Positions 17,638-25,670 of a DNA stretch of 64,000 nucleotides are shown piece by piece (the stretch's first letter is position 1; the number at the start of each line of letters is the position of its first letter). The stretch is taken from NCBI GenBank assembly GCA_963668655.2, contig CAXXPQ010000001.1:558001-622000 (forward strand), read 5' to 3'. The stretch comes from G963668655 sp963668655. Its GTDB lineage: Bacteria; Myxococcota_A; SURF-8. A program made the position numbers and the translations under genes. The notes under the pieces were generated by a model. It was given only the letters and a program-made list of their open reading frames with translations. It made no database searches and was not told the DNA's origin.

Positions 17638-18300
17638 TCACAGGTCCAGAAACCAGCCGATTTTCAGGGAAACTTCGCCCGTGACCGGAAAGACATCGTA
17701 CGTTTTTCCGGCCAAGGCGATCTCCGGGCGGTTCAGCATGACATGCGCCGCCGCCCAGGGCTCGATGTACAGATTGTTCCAGAAACGCCAGATGTAGCCG
17801 CCGCCCACGGTCCAGACGATGTTTTCCCAGTCGGCTGTTCGTCCGGCGGCGTCGCGATGATCCACCTCGTTCAGCCACAGTTCGAAGCCGGTGCCGATCC
17901 ACCATTCGTCGAAGTGCTTGCCGAAGCAGTAGTCCACGATGCCCGCCGCCACCGTCGTGCGCTGATTGCGAAATCCGTTGTTCGCCGCCAGCCAGTCCGG
18001 CATGTGCATGCGCGCGCCGACCAGGCGCAGGCGGACGGCATCGATGCCCACCCAGACCTGGCCGCTCATGCCGAAGCGGGAGTCCGTCGCGCTGAGGACG
18101 GTGGGAAGCAGGTCCAGCGTGAATCCAAGCGCCAGCGCGCGTTCGCCAAAAGAAGCTTTCGGGGCGGCCAAGGATGTTCCGGGCGTCGTTTTCATGGCGG
18201 AAGAAGGCGTCTCGACCATTGTTTCGGAGGCAAGAAGCGGCTGTCCGGCGATGCCGCTTAGCAAGACGAGAAGGAGGATGGTCAAAATCGCGTTTTTCAT
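17638..18300 (-). CDS. Predicted outer-membrane beta-barrel or periplasmic protein, TetR target
   Basis: Exported protein of 220 residues that I do not recognise. A signal peptide (MKNAILTILLLVLLSGIAGQPLLAS) precedes alternating hydrophobic strands rich in Trp, Gly and Tyr (GQVWVGIDAVRLRLVG, DEWWIGTGFELWLNEV, NIVWTVGGGYIWRFWNNLYIEPWAAAHV), ending in SLKIGWFLDL, a beta-barrel-like pattern with a terminal hydrophobic residue. The start follows AAAGGAAAAGGAA. A 16-bp operator, nearly the same as the one in the TetR promoter, lies about 90 bp upstream, so the adjacent TetR repressor most likely controls this gene. Function (pore, export or envelope stress) is open. Confidence 0.6.
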   Translation of the reverse strand: MKNAILTILLLVLLSGIAGQPLLASETMVETPSSAMKTTPGTSLAAPKASFGERALALGFTLDLLPTVLSATDSRFGMSGQVWVGIDAVRLRLVGARMHMPDWLAANNGFRNQRTTVAAGIVDYCFGKHFDEWWIGTGFELWLNEVDHRDAAGRTADWENIVWTVGGGYIWRFWNNLYIEPWAAAHVMLNRPEIALAGKTYDVFPVTGEVSLKIGWFLDL

Positions 18301-18390
18301 TTCCTTTTCCTTTCAGAAACCGTTTGCTTCAGGGCGCGTGCGCCGGTATCGGTTGACGACAATCCCTTCGAGACGGTGGCATGAGTAACA

Positions 18391-18406
18391 GTCACCTTAT
18401 GGTGAC
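18391..18406. promoter_or_regulatory. TetR operator copy 1
   Basis: Perfect inverted repeat GTCACC-TTAT-GGTGAC between the end of the TetR gene and the start of the envelope protein gene (17638-18300). It matches copy 2 (19072-19087) in spacing and in 12 of 16 positions, the shared form being GTCACY-NNAT-RGTGAC. Confidence 0.8.
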
Positions 18407-18423
18407 TTACGGAATAAAAAATT

Positions 18424-19029
18424 TTACCCGGCTTTCTCCAGCAGAGCCAGAAGGCCGGAAATCGCGTTTTCCAGACGCCGCCAGCCCGCCTCGTCCGTGA
18501 GGTCCACGCCCATATAAACATCCGCCGTCTTGCTGCGCAGCACCAGATAGGTCAACCCGGCGTGGATGAGCGCCGCCATGGCGGCGTAATCGAACGCCGC
18601 GCCACGCGGCCCGGGCGTCTTCGGAAGTAAATCCATGATCTCGATTCCCTGCCGTTCCCGGTAGCGAGCCAGCTCTTCCGTCAGCTCGTTCCGTTCGTGC
18701 AGCTCCCATCGCATGATTTCCTGGGTCACCGGCCTCCGGCGCAGTTCCCGCAGATGGCCTTTCAACAGAGCTTCTCCCATCTCCGCCAGGGAATGGAAGT
18801 CGGCAAGCGGGCGCTGAAGCAGCTGGCCGATGGTGGGCCAGAAATCTCCCTTTTCCGCGAAGGCGCGCAGAAGTTCCGGCAATCCGCCGAAGTAGCGATA
18901 GATCAGAACCTTGTCGATGCCTGCCTCCCGGGCCAGCGCGTTGACACCGATGCCGGCGAAGCCCGCGCGGGCCAGCAGACGTCCCACGGCCTGAAGAATC
19001 TTTTGGCTGGTCTTGTCTCTGTCGCGCAT
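18424..19029 (-). CDS. TetR/AcrR family repressor
   Basis: DNA-binding repressor of about 201 residues with the TetR N-terminal helix-turn-helix: KTSQKILQAVGRLLARAGFAGIGVNALAREAG, then DKVLIYRYFGG, the recognition helix region. The C-terminal part (about 70-200) is an all-helical ligand and dimer domain with no clear subfamily. Two in-frame ATGs are adjacent; I take the second (19029) because AAGGAGG sits 7 nt before it, against 4 nt for the one at 19032. Its own promoter contains an inverted repeat, and a near copy precedes the next gene downstream, so autoregulation and control of the 17638-18300 gene are expected. The inducer is unknown. Confidence 0.88.
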   Translation of the reverse strand: MRDRDKTSQKILQAVGRLLARAGFAGIGVNALAREAGIDKVLIYRYFGGLPELLRAFAEKGDFWPTIGQLLQRPLADFHSLAEMGEALLKGHLRELRRRPVTQEIMRWELHERNELTEELARYRERQGIEIMDLLPKTPGPRGAAFDYAAMAALIHAGLTYLVLRSKTADVYMGVDLTDEAGWRRLENAISGLLALLEKAG

Positions 19030-19064
19030 CATTCGGCCTCCTTTTCCCGAAGAGAACGGAATCC

Positions 19065-19094
19065 AGTATATGTCACTGCATAGTGACTAGTCAA
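19065..19094 (-). promoter_or_regulatory. TetR promoter with operator copy 2 between -35 and -10
   Basis: On the minus strand TTGACT (19089-19094) and TATACT (19065-19070) are 18 bp apart, and the perfect inverted repeat GTCACT-GCAT-AGTGAC (19072-19087) fills the spacer. A repressor bound there would block polymerase, the usual TetR autoregulation layout. Confidence 0.8.
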
Positions 19095-19152
19095 GGTATT
19101 TTTACCACTCTTTCGAAAAGAAGACCCGTGCGTTCGCGGCGGCTATGCGAAA

Positions 19153-20046
19153 TTACGGAGCGGCGGGGGCGAGAGGGTGCAGGCAGTCGTAGAACGCGCG
19201 GGCGATGCGCGGCATGCGCGGACCGGACTTGTGCGCCCACTCCGCACCGATCAAACAGATGCGGTTTTTCCGGACCGCCTCGATGTAGCCCAGCGGCTCC
19301 CAGAGCGCCAACTCTCGTTTCCGTTGCTCTTCCGAAAGCGGATCGGAGAAGAGAACGATGACCGTCTCGGGCGAGGCTTGCAGAATCGCCTCCTTGGAAA
19401 TTTTCGGATAGGCGGCCGGAGAATCGGCGATGATGTTTTTTCCGCCCGCGATCGTCAGCAGTTCGTCGTGAAAAGATCCCGCGCCGGAGGCCCAGATATC
19501 GCGCAGGGAATCGGTCTCGTGACCGATGACGATCAGCGTCGGTGTCGGCGGATCGTTGGCGGCCTTTCTACGCACCGCGTCCAGTTCTCGATGGATGCGC
19601 TCCTTCAGTCTTTGGGCCGATTCCTCCAGATCCAGCCGCTTACCGATACGATCGATGCCGTCGAACACGCCGGAAACGGATTCGGATTTCAACACCATCA
19701 CGCTCAGCCCCAGGCGCTTGAGTTTTGCCGCCAGGTCGCGCTGATTCTCCATCAACAGCACGAGGTCCGGCCGCAACCCGAGGACCGCCTCGATGTTCGG
19801 GTTGATGCGCCCGCCCACCCGGGGCTTGTCGTTGACTTCCTCGGGATAGGTGCAGAAATCCGAAACGCCCACGATGCGGTCCCCCGCGCCAAGCGCATAG
19901 ACGATTTCCGTCAGGCTGGGAAGATGGGAAACGATGCGCCGGGGCGGCGATTTCCCTTCGCTTCCGGCGTCCGGGCGGTCCGAGGTGCATGCCCCGCAGA
20001 AGGCGGCGGCGAAAAGAAGAGCAAGAAGAACGCTTCGTTTTGTCAT
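19153..20046 (-). CDS. btuF: BtuF-like cobalamin-binding periplasmic lipoprotein
   Basis: Periplasmic-binding protein of the BtuF/FhuD (TroA-like) class, 297 residues. The signal peptide ends in a lipobox (AAFCGAC, Cys about residue 20). The family opening RRIVSHLPSLTEIVYALGAGDRIVGVSDFCTYP is followed by IEAVLGLRPDLVLL, a long connecting helix and VIGHETDSLRDIWASGAGSFHDELLTIAGG, all standard for corrinoid or siderophore binders. It is the last gene of the riboswitch-controlled operon, 16 bp after the beta-propeller gene, which supports corrinoid over iron. The ATG at 20046 has GGAGAG upstream. The inner-membrane permease and ATPase (BtuCD) are not in this window. Confidence 0.82.
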   Translation of the reverse strand: MTKRSVLLALLFAAAFCGACTSDRPDAGSEGKSPPRRIVSHLPSLTEIVYALGAGDRIVGVSDFCTYPEEVNDKPRVGGRINPNIEAVLGLRPDLVLLMENQRDLAAKLKRLGLSVMVLKSESVSGVFDGIDRIGKRLDLEESAQRLKERIHRELDAVRRKAANDPPTPTLIVIGHETDSLRDIWASGAGSFHDELLTIAGGKNIIADSPAAYPKISKEAILQASPETVIVLFSDPLSEEQRKRELALWEPLGYIEAVRKNRICLIGAEWAHKSGPRMPRIARAFYDCLHPLAPAAP

Positions 20047-20062
20047 GCGCGTCTCTCCGCTT

Positions 20063-21391
20063 TCAGTAGAATCGGATGTGGCGGGGCGGCAGGCCGACCT
20101 TAGGGTGGGCGTCGATGCGGCCGAGATGTGTGAACGCGCCTTGCTCCGTGGCGAAGATATGGATGCCGGGGCTTGCGGGATCCGCGTCGCCAACGTAAAC
20201 GGCGCCCGTGCCGTCGTCCGCCAGCAACCCGCCCATCCCGTAGGGTGAGCCCGAGGCGTAGACGACGCGTTCCTCCGCGCTGTCCAGATCGATGGCCACC
20301 AGCCAATCCGGCAGGTCTTCCGCCAGATCCCCGAAACGTACGGCCAGAAGCCAGCGACCCTCGGCCACGTCCAGATCGAACCCGTAGGGACGGTCGTCTT
20401 CCTCCACGGCGCTGCGAAGCAAAGACGCCTCGGGAACCTCGCCGTCCAGGCGAACGCTTACGATTCCGGAAAACGCCCGACGCTTCTGAACGCCTGGAAT
20501 GAACAGGCCGCTGCATGAGACATACAGCGACCGGCGGCTTTCCTCGTACACGAGGCCCGTACAGTTCGTGACTTTGGGCAGCGAGACGCGCTCCACCACG
20601 GCGTCGGTTCCGGGATCGATGCCCAGAAGCAGCCCCTCGCCCGTCTCCTTGAAATCCGCGCTCAGGTGGTTCAGCGTCACCCAGACCCTACCCTCGGCAT
20701 AGGCCATCTGGTCCGGGCGGGCCTGAAGCTCCGGATCGGATGCGGTGTCCGTATAAGCAGCCAGCGGAATCCGGCCCGTAATGGAAAGCGCCGCGGGATC
20801 CACGATGAGAACGTCGTCCCCGCCGTCGAAGGCCTCGCCGCCCGGCGTGGGATTCGTCTCGTAGCGGGTCACGTACGCCTTGTGTTCGCTCAGCCAAAGG
20901 AAATCGTGGGGGTTGGAGGCGAAGCCCGTGGCCACGGGAAGCTGGCCGTCCACCGAGAAGTCGTCCGGATCGAGAAAGGTCAGCACGCTGTTCGGATAGC
21001 GGTCGATGAGCACGATACGGTTTTCCGGGTTGTGCGCGCGCGGAAAGACGACATCGCCGGAAAGCGCGATGGAAAGCCCGGACGAGGCCGTCCCGGAGTG
21101 AATGATGTTCTCCCGGAAAAGCGTCCGGTTCTTGCGTTCCAGAATGGAGATGGAGGTGGAGAAATAATCCGTGCCCACCACCGCGATGGCCCAGGGTGCG
21201 GCCTTCCGAAGCGTTTCGGCTTCCGGGTCGGGCGCGTCGGAATCCTCCGCGTCTCCGTCCAGATGGGGCGGCGACTCGTCGCCGTCGGACGAATCGAATG
21301 CGTCGTCCGTATCGTCCACGCAGGACAGGAGACAGAGCATCGGAAGCAGAAGCGACAACAGGGCGGGAATGCGTCGTATGCGGTGCATCAT
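20063..21391 (-). CDS. Surface beta-propeller lipoprotein, BtuG-like
   Basis: Lipoprotein of 442 residues: a signal peptide with lipobox LCLLSC (Cys about residue 24), an acidic SSDGDESPP...DGDAEDSD linker, then repeating strand units with YncE/beta-propeller character (GLSIALSGDVVFPRAHNPENRIVLIDRYPNSV, DDVLIVDPAALSITGRIPL, AYAEGRVWVTLNH, GAVYVGDADP). In Bacteroides, BtuG is a surface beta-propeller lipoprotein that binds cobalamin and sits on BtuB; the same gene order here, directly after a BtuB-like receptor and with no gap, suggests the same job. Sequence identity to BtuG cannot be judged by eye. Cobalamin binding is inference. Confidence 0.6.
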   Translation of the reverse strand: MMHRIRRIPALLSLLLPMLCLLSCVDDTDDAFDSSDGDESPPHLDGDAEDSDAPDPEAETLRKAAPWAIAVVGTDYFSTSISILERKNRTLFRENIIHSGTASSGLSIALSGDVVFPRAHNPENRIVLIDRYPNSVLTFLDPDDFSVDGQLPVATGFASNPHDFLWLSEHKAYVTRYETNPTPGGEAFDGGDDVLIVDPAALSITGRIPLAAYTDTASDPELQARPDQMAYAEGRVWVTLNHLSADFKETGEGLLLGIDPGTDAVVERVSLPKVTNCTGLVYEESRRSLYVSCSGLFIPGVQKRRAFSGIVSVRLDGEVPEASLLRSAVEEDDRPYGFDLDVAEGRWLLAVRFGDLAEDLPDWLVAIDLDSAEERVVYASGSPYGMGGLLADDGTGAVYVGDADPASPGIHIFATEQGAFTHLGRIDAHPKVGLPPRHIRFY

Positions 21392-23509
21392 TTACAGTAC
21401 CTTCGCCGTTAACAGGAAATGGAAGCTGCGTCCCGGAAGGGGATAGCCGGCCAGGTCGGCGGTGCGCTCGTCCGTGAGGTTTCCGGCCGTGAAACTGAGC
21501 CGGGCGACGGAGCGCACAAGCTCCACGCTCAACCCCGCGTTGAGATAAAAGCGTTCGTCTACCGCGACCAGGTTGGCGTTGTCCAGGAAGTTCCCGGCGA
21601 TCCATTCCGCATCCAGAAAAACCGCAAGCTCGGCGAACTCCGGCAGGTCGGCCACGTATCCCTCCGTGCGGGCGTACCATTTGCCGGCCGGGCGGAACGG
21701 GAGATGCCGGTCTTTCCGGGCCCGGATCTCTCCGGTGTTCTTCGCGTTCAGATAGGAGTAGTTGCCGTTGACGCGCAGGTGTCCGAACAGGTCGCCGCGC
21801 AGCCCGGCCTCGATCCCCCAGAGACGCGCCCGGTCCACGTTCTCCGCGCGCGAGACGTTTTGCGCCGTCTGAACGAACTGAATCAGATCGGTTACGTCCG
21901 AATAGAAGCCGTACAACTCCAGGCGCAAACGGTAGGGCTCGGGAAGCATGCGGGAATCGTACACGATGCCGCCGTCCACGTTGTAGGCGGATTCGGATTT
22001 CAGGTTCGGGTTTCCGATCACCCGTCCGGAATTGCCGAACAGCTCGAACAGCGAAGGCAGCCGAACCGCCCGGCCGCCGGAAACCGTGAGCTTGGTGTCC
22101 GGAACGGACTGGTTGACCAGGGCCCCGCGAAAGGACCATTCGGTCTGCCGGGACTCGTTCGCGGCCGGTCCGGTTCCGACCCCGGTGCTTCCGGCCAGGC
22201 GGCTGTCGGTCCAGGCGACGCGCCCGGACGGGAGAATCAGCAGGTCCGCCGCCTCGATCAGAAAGCCGCTTTCCAGTCCGGCGGAAAGGTCGTGCCTCCG
22301 GGAACGGGCGGCCGAGAGACCGCCGCCGGAAGGTTCGAACCGTTCGTAGCGATAGCCGAACTGCCCCGTGATGTCCCACCAGTCCGCGGGCTCCACGCGG
22401 AGGGAACTGGAAAAGGAGGGCGACAGGGAGCGGTCCTCACTGTCATCCGACGTCAGGCCGATTTCCTCCAGGGGATCTCGGAACGCGGATTGCGTGGCCC
22501 GGAAGCCCGCGTGCAAGGTCCAGCTCGCCAGCCCGGCCAGCTTCCTACCCTGGACGGACAGCACGGAAAGGCTGTCCATGACTTCGTGGCGGCTCTTTTC
22601 CGTCTCGAACTGCCCCAGGCCGGGCACGCCCTGGTCGCGCCAGAAAAACCACTCCATCAGCGTCAGCGTCCAGTTCCGATCCGGACGCCAGCGGGCCTTG
22701 CCCAGCAGGTTGATCTGGTCGAAGCGATTGTTCCGGCGGGTGACGGTGCGGTCGTCCGAGGTATCGAAGCGCGTTCCGTTGTCGTTTTCGTACGGAAAGG
22801 TTCCCTCCCACCCGCCGTAGTCCAGCCCCAGGGCCAGATCCCAATGGTCGTGCGGCTCGGCGTAGAACGTGCGCGCCTGCCGCTCGCCGAAGGAGCCGCC
22901 CCCGCCGGAGAGCGTGAGTTTTCTATTCCGGGCGGTGCGTGTGGTGACGGAAACCGCCCCGCCGATGGCGCTGCCGCCGAAAAGCAGCGGGGCCGTGCCG
23001 CGATAAATCTCCACGCGTTCGATGTTGCCCAGGGGAATGCGCGACAGATCCACGGGGCCGCCCGCCGCCGAATTCAGGGGAATGCCGTCCAGGATCACGG
23101 AAACCTGGTCGGAAGTGGACCCGCGAATGGAGAGCGTGGAAAACGAGGCCGGACCGCCGAGCTTCGTCACGCGCACACCCGCCTCCTGGTCCAGCACGTC
23201 GGCCATGTCGTCTCCGGCGTCGTCGAAATCTTCGGGCAGAAGAACCGAGCCGCTGGCGGCGCGATCCTGCCGAAGGTCGCGCGATTCCCGCGCCGCCCGG
23301 ACGGTGACCGGCGCGATGGAAAGCGATTCGTCCTCGTCTTCCTTTTTCGCCGGGGCTTCGTTACCGGGCTCGTCCTCGAAGAAGACATCCTCGTTTTCGG
23401 CGGCGTCGGAGGAGGCGGGGGCGTCGTCCGTCCGGCGTTCTTTCGCGAAGGACGGGGACAAAAGAGCGATCCACAGCCCGATCGACAAAAACGGAACCAG
23501 CCATCTCAT
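21392..23509 (-). CDS. btuB: TonB-dependent receptor, BtuB-like
   Basis: Outer-membrane TonB-dependent receptor of 705 residues. A signal peptide (to about residue 22) and an acidic spacer precede a candidate TonB box (SIAPVTVRA, about 70), the plug domain (about 85-200: LDQEAGVRVTKLGGPASFSTLSIRG, SVILDGIPLNSAAGG, GNIERVEIYRGTAPLLFGGSAIGGAVSV) and a 22-strand-type barrel ending LLTAKVL. The plug resembles BtuB, and the operon carries a cobalamin riboswitch, a propeller lipoprotein and a BtuF-like protein, so corrinoid uptake is the best call. The last residue is Leu rather than the common Phe. It begins 15 bp after the preceding gene. Confidence 0.85.
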   Translation of the reverse strand: MRWLVPFLSIGLWIALLSPSFAKERRTDDAPASSDAAENEDVFFEDEPGNEAPAKKEDEDESLSIAPVTVRAARESRDLRQDRAASGSVLLPEDFDDAGDDMADVLDQEAGVRVTKLGGPASFSTLSIRGSTSDQVSVILDGIPLNSAAGGPVDLSRIPLGNIERVEIYRGTAPLLFGGSAIGGAVSVTTRTARNRKLTLSGGGGSFGERQARTFYAEPHDHWDLALGLDYGGWEGTFPYENDNGTRFDTSDDRTVTRRNNRFDQINLLGKARWRPDRNWTLTLMEWFFWRDQGVPGLGQFETEKSRHEVMDSLSVLSVQGRKLAGLASWTLHAGFRATQSAFRDPLEEIGLTSDDSEDRSLSPSFSSSLRVEPADWWDITGQFGYRYERFEPSGGGLSAARSRRHDLSAGLESGFLIEAADLLILPSGRVAWTDSRLAGSTGVGTGPAANESRQTEWSFRGALVNQSVPDTKLTVSGGRAVRLPSLFELFGNSGRVIGNPNLKSESAYNVDGGIVYDSRMLPEPYRLRLELYGFYSDVTDLIQFVQTAQNVSRAENVDRARLWGIEAGLRGDLFGHLRVNGNYSYLNAKNTGEIRARKDRHLPFRPAGKWYARTEGYVADLPEFAELAVFLDAEWIAGNFLDNANLVAVDERFYLNAGLSVELVRSVARLSFTAGNLTDERTADLAGYPLPGRSFHFLLTAKVL

Positions 23510-23524
23510 CGGCGGGTCCGTCGC

Positions 23525-24847
23525 CTATCGGTTCAGGACGCCCACGGCGTCGAGATCGAAACCGGCGCTGCCGGTGGTGGGGTAGGGGTCGTAGATGACG
23601 TGGCCGAAGGCGTCCGTCTCGCGTCCGTCGCCCACGATATCCACGATGCGCACGTATCGGACGGCGCGCAGGTCCACGTCTCCGGAAAGCGCGCCGGGTC
23701 GGTTTTTCAGGTTGCGCAGATCGAAAGGCGTTCCCTGACCCTGGCGGTATTTACCGGCCAGAGAACCGATGTCGGCGGAGTCGTGATTGTCGTAGGCGCC
23801 CAGGGGCGTATCGCCCCGGTACGCGCCGTCGAAGCGCAGGAAGGTTTCCCCGTCGGAGGAAACCTCCACGAAGGCCAGTTCCAGGAAGGTGTCCGAGAAG
23901 CCGTTTTCGAACACCGCGAAATCCGCGCCGGGACCGTCCGCGATGGGAGGATCGAAAGCCAGGGTGATTTCTCCGCCGCGCCCCAGGCTGACGATATCGA
24001 AGGAACCGCCCATCGCCGGGCCGAGCGCCTTGTCGGTCTCCCGCCAGGATTCGTCCACTTCTTCTCCGAAGGAAACGGAAACGACCTCCGTCGCCCAGCC
24101 CAGGAAAGCGGGATCGTCCTTGGCCACGGCGGTGGAGCCGTCCTGTCCAGCGTGGGGCGGATAACTTTCCCGAACTTCGATGATGTGGGAAAAGACGCGC
24201 GGGCGGCAGGCGTCGGAAAGCAGCCGGGCGAAGATCGCGACGGTTCCGGTTTCGTTCAGAAGAACCGTGTCGCCGTCCGTCCATTCGTCCGGTTCCCCGG
24301 CATCCCCGGCCGCCACGGCCGTCTGGATCGAGCCCTCTCCGTCGCAGGAAAACGCCAGTTCCGCTCCCCGGTGGACGATGCTCAAGGCCGGAGCCTGGGG
24401 AACCGCGCAATACGGCCGAGGATCCTCGTCCTCGACCTCCACCTCCGTCTCTTCCCCTTCCGCGTCGCCGTCGATCGCGCAGCCGTCGCCGTCGATATCG
24501 ATTTCATCGCCGTCGGGCGAAGCCTCTTCCGCGTCGCCGTCCGGGGCGTCGCCATCCGATTCCGTCCGGTCGCCATCCTCCTCGGGATGCCGTCTCACGC
24601 AACGGTTCCCCAGCGATTCGTATCCTTCGTTGCAGCGGCATTCTCCCGAAACGGAGTCGCAGGAGGCGTTGTCCGGACAGTCTTCCTCCAGGCAGGAACA
24701 GTCGCCGTCCGCCGTGGGCGTTTCCCCGGCGTCGTTATCGCCATCGGAAAGCGACGAATCCCCGTTTTCTCCGGGCAGACAGCCGGAGGCCAGCAGAAGC
24801 CAACAGGCAAACGGAACCAACCAGCGGAAAGTCATCCGGAATCGCAT
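23525..24847 (-). CDS. Cys-rich surface lipoprotein, first gene of B12 operon
   Basis: Lipoprotein of about 440 residues: signal peptide with lipobox LLLASGC, several DGD linkers, an EGF-like Cys module (CSCLEEDCPDNASCD...CRCNEGYES), then a globular domain with the pattern ADFAVFENGF...FLELAFVEVSSDGETFLRF and NHDSADIGSLAGKY...GTPFDLRNL. I know this domain from exported proteins called 'cell surface protein' that occur beside corrinoid receptors; a role in capturing corrinoid at the surface is inference. The ATG at 24847 is preferred because AGGAG lies 8 nt before it; the ATG at 24853 is too close to that site. It is the first gene behind the riboswitch, with about 230 nt of leader. Confidence 0.6.
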   Translation of the reverse strand: MRFRMTFRWLVPFACWLLLASGCLPGENGDSSLSDGDNDAGETPTADGDCSCLEEDCPDNASCDSVSGECRCNEGYESLGNRCVRRHPEEDGDRTESDGDAPDGDAEEASPDGDEIDIDGDGCAIDGDAEGEETEVEVEDEDPRPYCAVPQAPALSIVHRGAELAFSCDGEGSIQTAVAAGDAGEPDEWTDGDTVLLNETGTVAIFARLLSDACRPRVFSHIIEVRESYPPHAGQDGSTAVAKDDPAFLGWATEVVSVSFGEEVDESWRETDKALGPAMGGSFDIVSLGRGGEITLAFDPPIADGPGADFAVFENGFSDTFLELAFVEVSSDGETFLRFDGAYRGDTPLGAYDNHDSADIGSLAGKYRQGQGTPFDLRNLKNRPGALSGDVDLRAVRYVRIVDIVGDGRETDAFGHVIYDPYPTTGSAGFDLDAVGVLNR

Positions 24848-25077
24848 GGCCATTTCTCCTTCCATACCCGTGGAAGATGCATCCGTTGCGATCGTTTCCC
24901 CCGGCCGGGAGCGCGGGTCCGCGCGGACAAGCGTTTCCGGCCGCACCGCGAACGGGGAGCCATGCAGGGGCAAACATTCGCCGGATACGGTCAACGGCGA
25001 GGAGGAAAGAAATTCTTGTCGATGATTGCCGGCCGCACTCCCCTTCCGCGAGGGAAAGATACGTCAAAGGTCCGGTT

Positions 25078-25215
25078 GCGGCAGGTTTTCCGGCTCACGG
25101 ATCGTCCTACTCCCGGCGCCTTCCCAGGATTTTCATCCCAGTGGCCAGCATGCCGGTTTCGTACCCGTTTACGGCGGCGGGACCGCGTCGGCGTTTCACC
25201 GACTTCCCATGTCCG
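25078..25215 (-). promoter_or_regulatory. Cobalamin riboswitch
   Basis: Read on the minus strand, all conserved blocks of a cobalamin riboswitch appear in order: GGGAAGTCGGTGAAACGCC, GACGCGGTCCCGCC with a following GTAAACGGG, GCCACTGGG, CTGGGAAGGCG, and the B12 box region as GAGCCGGAAAACCTGCC at the 3' end. It lies between a strong promoter and the four-gene uptake operon; adenosylcobalamin or a related corrinoid should shut expression off. Confidence 0.93.
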
Positions 25216-25233
25216 CAACGCAAAGACGAATCA

Positions 25234-25262
25234 ATCCTAAGGAAACGGAGAGCAAATGTCAA
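25234..25262 (-). promoter_or_regulatory. Promoter of the B12 uptake operon
   Basis: On the minus strand a consensus -35 TTGACA (25257-25262) is followed 17 bp later by TAGGAT (25234-25239). Transcription would start around 25227, just ahead of the riboswitch. Confidence 0.8.
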
Positions 25263-25670
25263 ATAAATCCGGAAGTCACGAAAAGGCGGGGTGGCCGATA
25301 TCCGGCGAAGCGGCGTTCCGAAGGCAAACCGGGCCGGGCGGTCCATCCTGCCGGAAAAATGTTTGAAACCCCGGCCGGGTCATAGTACCTATAAATTAGG
25401 ACATAGCTCTTCGGGCGAACATCCGGATCTCACAATCTAATTGCTTGATATTACACTGGAATTCGATATGTTCGTCCCGCGCCGGCCGAATAGCGGCCGA
25501 CGGCCGAAACGGCTGAATTTCGGGTGCGGTCCGGGTGAACGCAAAAACGATGGAATCCTAAGTTATATCAACTAGATAGGAACGAAAAACGTGTCACCCG
25601 GACGAAGCGCCGAAAACGGGCGAAACGGGACCGGATTCTCGCACGGTCCAGGGAAGCGCCATGTGGGAAT
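25263..25670. other. Intergenic region without a supported gene
   Basis: About 400 bases between the B12 operon promoter and the end of the PEP/pyruvate-binding gene. Three CGGCCGA copies at 25483-25507 make small palindromes that could fold. No intrinsic terminator with a T-run and no coding frame could be supported. Confidence 0.5.

Noticed and set aside
21419..25240. Very long plus-strand open frame (over 1200 codons) opposite the B12 operon
   Set aside because: It is antisense to four well-supported genes and the riboswitch, has no family resemblance and arises from high GC codon bias. The same holds for long antisense frames at 5758-8235, 36642-38636, 38902-40956, 42022-43824 and 28905-30440.
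25481..25510. CGGCCGA triplets as an attachment site or terminator
   Set aside because: Six-base self-complementary units are frequent in GC-rich DNA; no T-run and no mobile gene nearby.
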